DNA from: Candidatus Planktophila sp.
GTDB lineage: Bacteria; Actinomycetota; Actinomycetes; Nanopelagicales; Nanopelagicaceae
Assembly (NCBI GenBank): GCA_030832135.1
Contig: JAURJS010000052.1
Coordinates: forward strand, 1-6,927
Reading direction: 5' to 3'
DNA length: 6,927 nucleotides
Below the pieces are notes generated by a model. That model was not told the origin of the DNA. It saw only the letters and a program-made list of their open reading frames with translations, and did no database searches. The number at the start of each line of letters is the position of its first letter. Within the stretch, counting starts at the first letter, position 1. Position numbers and translations under genes: made by a program. Positions 1-5,098 of the stretch are shown here, piece after piece.

Positions 1-351
1 CTCTATGTCTCACTTGAATTGCTTACCGGAAAAGTAACTGAGAGCGAGAGCGCTGGAACAAATATCGGAATGGTTCCACTGGGCACACCACTTCTTGCAG
101 GTCCTGGCGCCATTGTGGCAACGATGATCTTTGTGGAGCAGGCAAATACTCCACAGCGAGTAACTGGTCTTGTTGTTGCAATCGTCGCAGTTCATCTGCT
201 GATCGGTTTAGTACTGATGCTCTCGACCAAGATCCTTAAGGTTATTAAGGAATCTGGCGTGACCTTACTTGCTCGCATTGCAGGTCTCTTACTGGCAGCA
301 ATCGCCGTACAGATGCTCGCTGATGCGGTTAAAGTCTTAGCTAGTAGCTAA
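1..351 (+). CDS. MarC family integral membrane protein, 5'-truncated by window edge
   Basis: The frame is open from base 1 to the TAA at 349-351 and encodes 116 residues. MarC proteins are usually about 200 residues, so this is roughly the C-terminal half. The recognisable family segment is VPLGTPLLAGPGAIVATMIF (residues 25-44), a Gly/Pro-rich hydrophobic stretch typical of MarC. Two more hydrophobic segments follow, at about 54-76 and 89-111, the latter in the form ARIAGLLLAAIAVQML. It is an inner-membrane protein with no well-established substrate. The family was named after a supposed multiple-antibiotic-resistance role that was later questioned, so no resistance function should be read into it. 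An internal TTG at base 19 lies in the same frame but is not a true start, because the frame is open upstream. The stop codon directly abuts the stop of the convergent helicase gene. Confidence 0.9.
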   Translation, partial: LYVSLELLTGKVTESESAGTNIGMVPLGTPLLAGPGAIVATMIFVEQANTPQRVTGLVVAIVAVHLLIGLVLMLSTKILKVIKESGVTLLARIAGLLLAAIAVQMLADAVKVLASS

Positions 352-1737
352 TTAATCAGCGATGCGCTTTGTGCGCGTGCGCACACGTGTGCTCTTTTCG
401 CGAGGAGCTTTCTCTGCGGGAGCTTTATCGTGAGAGGATTTTGAAGCTGAAGACTTTCCACGTGGAGCAGATGAGCGCGCAGGGCGATCTGATCTAGCAG
501 CAGCCTCAACCTTTTTCGCAGCGACCATCCGACCTGATGAGCCAGCAGGGATATGCATCGCTTCAAAGAAGTGATCTGATGAAGAGTAAGTTTCAAGCGG
601 TTCTGGGAGACCGAGTTCGAGAGCGGTATCGATCATCTTCCAGCGAGCTAACTCATCCCAGTCGACAAATGTCACTGCGATTCCATCGGCGCCAGCGCGA
701 GCTGTTCGACCAATGCGGTGCACATAAGTCTTCTCATCTTCAGGGCACTGGTAATTAATCACGTGGGTAATTCCATCGACATCAATACCGCGAGCTGCAA
801 CATCGGTTGCGATGAGAATCTCACACTTACCGGATTTAAAGTCATTGAGCGCCTTTTCGCGTGCACCCTGACCGAGATCTCCATGGATTGAGGATGCGAT
901 AAAGCCACGTTCAATCAAATCATCGGCAGTTTTCTGAGCTGTGCGCTTTGTGCGACAGAAGACGATAGTTGGTCCGCGACCATCTGCCTGCAAGATGCGG
1001 GCGAGCATTTCGATCTTATCGAGGGCATGTGCGCGGAATACATGCTGCTCAATACGTGCAACAACGCGGCCTTCATCTTGAGAATCTTGGGTGCGAATAT
1101 GCACAGGCTGATTCATAAATTTACGTGCCAAAGCGATGATGTCACCAGGCATAGTTGCCGAGAAGAGCATTGTTTGCTGGCGGGCAGGTGTGGAAGAGAA
1201 GATCTTCTCAACATCTGGCAAGAAGCCGAGGTCGAGCATCTCATCAGCTTCATCGAGAACAACGCGAGTTACCTTGCCAAGCTTGAGCTTTCCCTGGCGA
1301 TAGAGATCAAGGAGGCGACCTGGCGTTCCCACAACAATTTCAATACCGGATTCAAGCGCCTCTATCTGAGGTTCAAATGCGCGACCACCATAGACAGCAA
1401 GGGTGCGAATGCCGCGATTGGAGGAGAGCTCTTCAATATCTTTTGTCACCTGAACACAGAGTTCGCGCGTAGGGACAACGATCAATACCTGTGGATCACC
1501 TTTAGCATCAAGTGCTGCCCACTCAATATCTTGTGGCGCGATAACACGTTCGATAACAGGAACGCCGAAAGCGAGCGTCTTTCCAGTACCGGTCTTTGCC
1601 TGGCCGATGACATCGCCATCTGCAAGAGCGATGGGAAGAACCATCTCTTGAATTGCAAAGGGAGCGGTAAAGCCGTGTTGATGAAGTGCCTCGATTGTCT
1701 CTTTACGGAGAGGAAGCTCTGCGAAGGTAATACTCAC
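352..1737 (-). CDS. DEAD-box ATP-dependent RNA helicase with basic C-terminal tail
   Basis: This 461-residue protein has the full set of DEAD-box motifs. They are the Q motif with Gln30, motif I AKTGTGKT (47-54), PTREL (89-93), GG (117-118), TPGR (138-141), DEAD (162-165), SAT (193-195), motif IV IVFCRTK (258-264), motif V ATDVAARGID (310-319) and motif VI HRIGRTARAG (340-349). Two RecA-like domains are followed by a Ser/Ala/Lys/Arg-rich tail (about 405-461), probably an RNA-binding extension. It should unwind or remodel RNA using ATP in ribosome assembly or mRNA turnover. The best match by context is the actinobacterial RhlE-like helicase (Rv3211 in M. tuberculosis, from memory). The start is a GTG immediately after the TAA of the upstream DUF3107 gene and in the same frame, so no further upstream start is possible. 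No clear Shine-Dalgarno site precedes it, and translational coupling is likely. Confidence 0.97.
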   Translation of the reverse strand: MSITFAELPLRKETIEALHQHGFTAPFAIQEMVLPIALADGDVIGQAKTGTGKTLAFGVPVIERVIAPQDIEWAALDAKGDPQVLIVVPTRELCVQVTKDIEELSSNRGIRTLAVYGGRAFEPQIEALESGIEIVVGTPGRLLDLYRQGKLKLGKVTRVVLDEADEMLDLGFLPDVEKIFSSTPARQQTMLFSATMPGDIIALARKFMNQPVHIRTQDSQDEGRVVARIEQHVFRAHALDKIEMLARILQADGRGPTIVFCRTKRTAQKTADDLIERGFIASSIHGDLGQGAREKALNDFKSGKCEILIATDVAARGIDVDGITHVINYQCPEDEKTYVHRIGRTARAGADGIAVTFVDWDELARWKMIDTALELGLPEPLETYSSSDHFFEAMHIPAGSSGRMVAAKKVEAAARSDRPARSSAPRGKSSASKSSHDKAPAEKAPREKSTRVRTRTKRIAD

Positions 1738-1989
1738 TTAGAGAGCGCCGAAACCAACGCGACGTTCAACAGGCTCACCGATTTCGATGTAACCAATCTT
1801 TGCCGCCGGGACCACGATCTCATGGCCACGGGTGTCGGTCAGAATAAGAGGGGTATTCCCAGCAAGGGCTGCGGTGACCGCGCTCTTAATTTCTGCTTGA
1901 GATGAAGGGCACTCAAAGGAGAGTTCGCTTGCAACATCGGTGACAGCGATACGTACCTGAGATGATTTTTCGTTCTTCTTGGTGCTCAT
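1738..1989 (-). CDS. DUF3107 family protein (TB9.4-like)
   Basis: This is a small 83-residue soluble protein. The segments VRIAVTDVASELSFEC (12-27) and LTDTRGHEIVVPAAKIGYIE (50-69), ending in RRVGFG (76-81), match what I remember of DUF3107, including M. tuberculosis TB9.4 (Rv3208A). The family is confined to Actinobacteria and its biochemical role is unknown, so no function is assigned. A short Lys/Ser-rich leader (residues 1-10) precedes the conserved core. It lies 16 bp downstream of the TetR gene and directly abuts the helicase start (TAA then GTG, same frame). The TetR-DUF3107-helicase order is conserved in relatives by my recollection. The ATG has no Shine-Dalgarno site but has a TAAGAT hexamer six bases upstream, suggesting an additional leaderless transcript. 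Confidence 0.93.
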   Translation of the reverse strand: MSTKKNEKSSQVRIAVTDVASELSFECPSSQAEIKSAVTAALAGNTPLILTDTRGHEIVVPAAKIGYIEIGEPVERRVGFGAL

Positions 1990-1995
1990 GTGGAT

Positions 1996-2001
1996 ATCTT
2001 A
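1996..2001 (-). promoter_or_regulatory. Candidate leaderless -10 element for the DUF3107 gene
   Basis: On the minus strand TAAGAT is followed by six bases (ATCCAC) and then the ATG at 1989. This fits the actinobacterial pattern of a TANNNT -10 box placed so that transcription begins at the start codon itself. No convincing -35 is visible. It lies in the 16-bp gap after the tetR stop, so it would be an internal operon promoter. The assignment rests on motif and spacing only. Confidence 0.4.
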
Positions 2002-2005
2002 TTGG

Positions 2006-2650
2006 TTAGAGCTCAGTGCGGGGAAATCCAGATATTCCGCGCCACATGAGATTCTCAACGAGATCCATCGCCTGTTGGCGAGTGAGCTTGCTATCACGCT
2101 CAAGCCAATGGCGCGCTGTGACCTGGGCATAACCGATGAGCCCCACACCCAAGAGCATCGCTGCCTCTTTTGGAAGACCTGTGTCATTAGAGATCACACC
2201 ACTGACCGCTGCGGCGCAGTCATATGTCATGCGATTGAGGCGTTCATGAACTTGAGGTTCAACGCTCATATCACTTTCGAAGAGGAGGCGGAATGCCTCA
2301 CCTTCATTCTCAATAAAACTGAAATAGGCATCAATCGTTGCATGAACGCGAAGAGCATTATCCGGAGTCGATGAGATTGCTTTTTGAATCTCATAGACCA
2401 GCGAATCAATATGGAGATCGAGAACTGCAAGGTAGAGATCTAACTTCGATGGAAAGTGTTGGTAGAGAACTGGCTTACTCACACTTGCGCGATCTGCAAT
2501 CTCATCCATCGCAGCGGAGTGATAACCAGCTGCAGTAAAAACTTCTAGAGCGGCGTTGAGAAGAATTGCACGACGCTCATCGCGAGGCAATCGAGCCTTA
2601 TCTCCGCGGTTGAGTTGATTCTGCGAACCATTTGCATCTGTTGTACTCAT
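2006..2650 (-). CDS. TetR family transcriptional regulator
   Basis: This 214-residue protein is of normal TetR length. A polar N-terminal leader (1-23) precedes the DNA-binding domain (about 25-72). The helix-turn-helix is clear: AAMDEIADRASVSKPVLYQHF (47-67) and then PSKLDLYLAVL. The remainder is an all-helical ligand-binding and dimerisation domain with no residues that reveal the ligand. It is the first gene of a minus-strand set with DUF3107 and the helicase and is divergent from moeZ. That matches Rv3208 and its neighbours in M. tuberculosis by memory, except that the Rv3207c (DUF3152) gene I expect between it and moeZ is absent. Autoregulation or control of moeZ from the shared 66-bp intergenic region is plausible but unproven. 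There is no Shine-Dalgarno site; TAAGAT lies seven bases before the ATG. Confidence 0.95.
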   Translation of the reverse strand: MSTTDANGSQNQLNRGDKARLPRDERRAILLNAALEVFTAAGYHSAAMDEIADRASVSKPVLYQHFPSKLDLYLAVLDLHIDSLVYEIQKAISSTPDNALRVHATIDAYFSFIENEGEAFRLLFESDMSVEPQVHERLNRMTYDCAAAVSGVISNDTGLPKEAAMLLGVGLIGYAQVTARHWLERDSKLTRQQAMDLVENLMWRGISGFPRTEL

Positions 2651-2657
2651 TGCGCAA

Positions 2658-2663
2658 ATCTTA
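2658..2663 (-). promoter_or_regulatory. Candidate leaderless -10 element for tetR
   Basis: Minus-strand TAAGAT is followed by seven bases (TTGCGCA) and the tetR ATG at 2650. This is the same hexamer and nearly the same spacing as before the DUF3107 gene. The region upstream of the ATG holds no Shine-Dalgarno sequence for tetR, which supports a leaderless mRNA. No strong -35 is seen on this strand. Confidence 0.5.
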
Positions 2664-2667
2664 GTGG

Positions 2668-2683
2668 AAAGGAGAGTCAGTTG
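2668..2683 (+). promoter_or_regulatory. Shine-Dalgarno AAAGGAG and in-frame TTG: alternative moeZ start
   Basis: AAAGGAG at 2668-2674 is followed six bases later by TTG at 2681-2683, which is in frame with moeZ and would add 12 residues (LARAGALRQNQT) before Met-2717. The spacing is ideal for ribosome binding. The competing start is the ATG at 2717, which aligns better with the N-terminus of known MoeZ proteins as I remember them. Confidence 0.35.
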
Positions 2684-2710
2684 GCGAGGGCGGGAGCATT
2701 ACGGCAGAAT
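2681..2710 (+). promoter_or_regulatory. Candidate moeZ promoter (TTGGCG-N18-CAGAAT)
   Basis: TTGGCG (2681-2686) resembles a -35 box. After an 18-base spacer, CAGAAT (2705-2710) resembles a -10 box, and six bases later comes the ATG at 2717. If used, it would give a leaderless moeZ transcript. The -10 lacks the usual first T, so this is weaker than the tetR element. It is mutually exclusive with the TTG start. Confidence 0.3.
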
Positions 2711-2716
2711 CAGACC

Positions 2717-3898
2717 ATGAAGACTCCACCGCTTGTTTCCCCCGGCCATGCGCTCACAGTCGATGAAGTTCGTCGCTATAGCCGCCATTTAATTATTCCT
2801 GATGTGGCGATGGCCGGTCAGCAGCGGATGATGAATGCAAAGGTGCTCTGCGTTGGCGCAGGTGGACTCGGATCTCCTGCGTTGATGTATTTGGCAGCTG
2901 CAGGCATCGGCACTTTAGGAATTGTTGAGTTCGATACTGTTGATGAATCAAATCTGCAGCGACAGATTATTCACGGCCAGTCAGATATCGGTAAGAGCAA
3001 GGCGCAATCAGCTCGGGAGAAGATCGCTGAGATCAATCCTTATGTAAAGGTCATTACACACGAGACTCGTCTTGATAATTCGAATGTAATGGAGCTCTTT
3101 GCTCAATACGACATCATCGTTGATGGAACAGATAACTTTGCAACACGTTACCTTGTTAACGATGCATGTGTGCTCCTTAAGAAGCCATATGTGTGGGGCT
3201 CTATCTATCGCTTTGATGGACAGGCAAGTGTCTTCTGGGCCGAGTACGGTCCGTGCTATCGCTGCCTCTATCCAGAACCACCACCTCCAGGAATGGTGCC
3301 AAGCTGTGCTGAGGGTGGAGTACTCGGAGTTCTCTGCGCAACGATCGGTTCTATTCAAACAACAGAGGCGATCAAGGTTCTCACCGGTGTTGGCGAGCCG
3401 CTCATCGGTTCATTGATGATCTATGACGCGTTGGAGATGACTTTCCGTAAGGTAAAGATTCGCAAGGATCCTAACTGCCCAATCTGTAGTGAGAATCCAA
3501 AGCAGACAGCGCTGCTGCCTGATTACGAAGCCTTCTGTGGTGTGATTTCAGAGGCTGCTCAAGAGGCGAGCTCAGGCTCAACTATTACCGTGCAAGAGTT
3601 GAAGTCAAAGATTGATAATAAGGATGACTTCTATCTCATCGATGTCCGCGAACCAAGTGAATTTGAAATCGTACAAATTCCGGGAGCTCGACTCATCCCT
3701 AAGCAAGGCTTTATCGATGGCAGCGTTCTCTCATCGCTTCCTCAAGATAAGCCAATCATCTTGCATTGCAAGGGTGGAGTTAGATCTGCAGAGTGCTTAG
3801 CGATCTTAAAGAACGCTGGCTTTGCCGATGCATCTCACGTTGCCGGTGGCGTTATTGCCTGGGCAAAACAGATCGATACATCTCTTCCTGTCTACTAA
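2717..3898 (+). CDS. moeZ: MoeZ: adenylyltransferase/sulfurtransferase (ThiF/MoeB domain plus rhodanese domain)
   Basis: This 393-residue protein activates the C-terminus of ubiquitin-like sulfur carriers with ATP and then delivers sulfur to them. In Actinobacteria the known partners include CysO (cysteine synthesis) and MoaD (molybdopterin). The ThiF/MoeB domain covers about 15-275: nucleotide-binding GAGGLGSP (47-54), FDTVDESNLQRQ (72-83), Lys95, DGTDN (136-140) and the conserved cysteine in PSCAEGGVLG (Cys197). Two CxxC pairs, Cys180/183 and Cys254/257, form a complete zinc site. A rhodanese domain (about 287-393) carries the active-site loop CKGGVRS with Cys351. I chose ATG 2717 because MKTPPLVSPG aligns with the start of M. 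tuberculosis MoeZ from memory; TTG 2681 with a strong Shine-Dalgarno site is the alternative. It is the first gene of a plus-strand set with mshB, 21 bp apart. Confidence 0.95.
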   Translation: MKTPPLVSPGHALTVDEVRRYSRHLIIPDVAMAGQQRMMNAKVLCVGAGGLGSPALMYLAAAGIGTLGIVEFDTVDESNLQRQIIHGQSDIGKSKAQSAREKIAEINPYVKVITHETRLDNSNVMELFAQYDIIVDGTDNFATRYLVNDACVLLKKPYVWGSIYRFDGQASVFWAEYGPCYRCLYPEPPPPGMVPSCAEGGVLGVLCATIGSIQTTEAIKVLTGVGEPLIGSLMIYDALEMTFRKVKIRKDPNCPICSENPKQTALLPDYEAFCGVISEAAQEASSGSTITVQELKSKIDNKDDFYLIDVREPSEFEIVQIPGARLIPKQGFIDGSVLSSLPQDKPIILHCKGGVRSAECLAILKNAGFADASHVAGGVIAWAKQIDTSLPVY

Positions 3899-3919
3899 AG
3901 CGCTATTGATTGGTTACTG

Positions 3920-4786
3920 ATGCTCGATTCATATAAAGGCTATCGCTTGCTCTTGGTCCATGCTCATCCTGATGATGAGACGATCAACAACGGTGCAACG
4001 ATGGCTATGTATGCAGCACTTGGCGCAGATGTCACCCTCGTTACCTGCACACGCGGTGAGGAAGGTGAAGTTCTTGTTGAAGAACATAGCCATAAAGCTG
4101 CAGCGCAGGATGATCTCCTTGGCGAGCATCGGGTAATCGAGTTAGCAGATGCGATGAAAGCACTTGGCGTAAGAGATTATCGTTTTCTCGGTGCTCCGGA
4201 TAAGCAGTATCGCGATAGCGGAATGATGGATACTGAACCGAATAATCGTGACGATTCATTTTGGAGAGCCGACTTTGAGGAAGCCACGCGGTATCTCATT
4301 AACGTCATCGATGAAGTGAAGCCACATGTTCTTATTACTTATGATGAATTTGGTGGCTATGGCCATCCAGATCACATTCAAGCCCATCGCGTTGCCATGG
4401 CGGCAGCGGAGAAATCGAGTTGGGAAGTTGAGAAGATTTATTGGAATGTCACACCTCGCTCTGTCATTCAAGAGGGCATCGATAAGATGAAAGAGCTTGG
4501 TTCTGATTTCTTCGGTGCAGAGAGCGCAGAAGATCTCCCATTCTGCAAGGATGATTCATTTGTCTCGACCCTTATTGATGGTAATGAGTATGTTGAAGCG
4601 AAGATGGCTGCAATGCGAGCCCATGCGACTCAGATTTCTGTCGATGGTCCATTCTTTGCGCTCTCAAATAATCTCGGCCTTCAGGTCTGGGGTCATGAGT
4701 ACTACACCCTTGTAAAGGGTCAGAAGAGCGCTCCCTTGGATGAGGCAGAACGCGAACGAGATATCTTCGCTGGAATCTCGCTCTAA
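3920..4786 (+). CDS. mshB: MshB-type N-acetyl-GlcN-Ins deacetylase (mycothiol biosynthesis, PIG-L family)
   Basis: This 288-residue cytosolic zinc hydrolase of the PIG-L/LmbE fold removes the acetyl group from GlcNAc-inositol to give GlcN-inositol, to which MshC then adds cysteine. The metal site is visible as HAHPDDE (14-20) with His16, catalytic Asp18 and Asp19, plus GGYGHPDH (145-152) with Tyr147, His149 and His152. These match MshB His13, Asp15, Asp16, Tyr142, His144 and His147. TCTRGEEGEV (42-51) and RDSGM (98-102) also match MshB. I favour MshB over the related amidase Mca because of GYGHPDH (I recall GYPHPDH in Mca) and because the next gene is the usual MshB neighbour. The ATG is the first usable start after the moeZ stop. 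There is no Shine-Dalgarno site, so cotranscription and coupling with moeZ are likely. Confidence 0.9.
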   Translation: MLDSYKGYRLLLVHAHPDDETINNGATMAMYAALGADVTLVTCTRGEEGEVLVEEHSHKAAAQDDLLGEHRVIELADAMKALGVRDYRFLGAPDKQYRDSGMMDTEPNNRDDSFWRADFEEATRYLINVIDEVKPHVLITYDEFGGYGHPDHIQAHRVAMAAAEKSSWEVEKIYWNVTPRSVIQEGIDKMKELGSDFFGAESAEDLPFCKDDSFVSTLIDGNEYVEAKMAAMRAHATQISVDGPFFALSNNLGLQVWGHEYYTLVKGQKSAPLDEAERERDIFAGISL

Positions 4787-5098
4787 ATGCGCACTCTCAT
4801 ATCTTTTCTAGCCGGTGCTGCAACAGCAGCCATTGCAATTCTGCTTCATCAGAGCCTTCCACCTGTAGGTGTCATCGCATCTCTCGCTCTGACTTATGCC
4901 GCTATTTGGGGGATTGGTCGCCACTACCAAAGTCGATTGCTGAAATGGATAAGTGCATTCGGTTGGATTGTCGTGATTTTAAGGGGATCAACTTTTGGAG
5001 TGGGGCAAGAACTCTTAGTGCAAGGCGATGGCGTTGGATCAACGCTACTCATGCTTGGAACTCTCACAGCTCTCTTTGCAGTTGCTGCTCGTAATTAA
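4787..5098 (+). CDS. Small four-helix membrane protein (DUF6113/Rv1171-like)
   Basis: This 103-residue protein is largely hydrophobic, with probable membrane helices at about 4-21, 25-43, 52-66 and 82-101. The pattern GWIVVILRGSTFGVGQELLV (59-78) followed by a final helix resembles the small membrane protein encoded next to mshB in many Actinobacteria (Rv1171 in M. tuberculosis, DUF6113 elsewhere, from memory). Its function is unknown. Its ATG directly follows the mshB TAA with no spacer and in the same frame, so translation by reinitiation after mshB is likely. No Shine-Dalgarno site is visible. The TAA stop (5096-5098) overlaps the stop of the convergent synthetase gene. A role in mycothiol metabolism is suggested only by position. 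Confidence 0.82.
   Translation: MRTLISFLAGAATAAIAILLHQSLPPVGVIASLALTYAAIWGIGRHYQSRLLKWISAFGWIVVILRGSTFGVGQELLVQGDGVGSTLLMLGTLTALFAVAARN

Noticed and set aside
1..351. MarC as an antibiotic-resistance gene
   Set aside because: The family name is historical and a resistance role is not supported. Nothing else in the window suggests resistance.
1027..1905. Long open frame (292 codons) on the plus strand opposite the helicase and DUF3107 genes
   Set aside because: It is antisense to two confidently identified genes, crosses their boundary, is rich in Cys/Asn/His with no recognisable domain, and has no ribosome-binding site.
1979..2538. Plus-strand open frames opposite tetR
   Set aside because: They are antisense shadows of a clear TetR gene with no domain or ribosome-binding evidence.
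2615..2716. 34-codon upstream extension of moeZ
   Set aside because: It overlaps the start of tetR on the other strand, has Cys-rich unconserved residues (ICICCTHC) and extends well past the usual MoeZ N-terminus. Only the TTG at 2681 is kept as an alternative.
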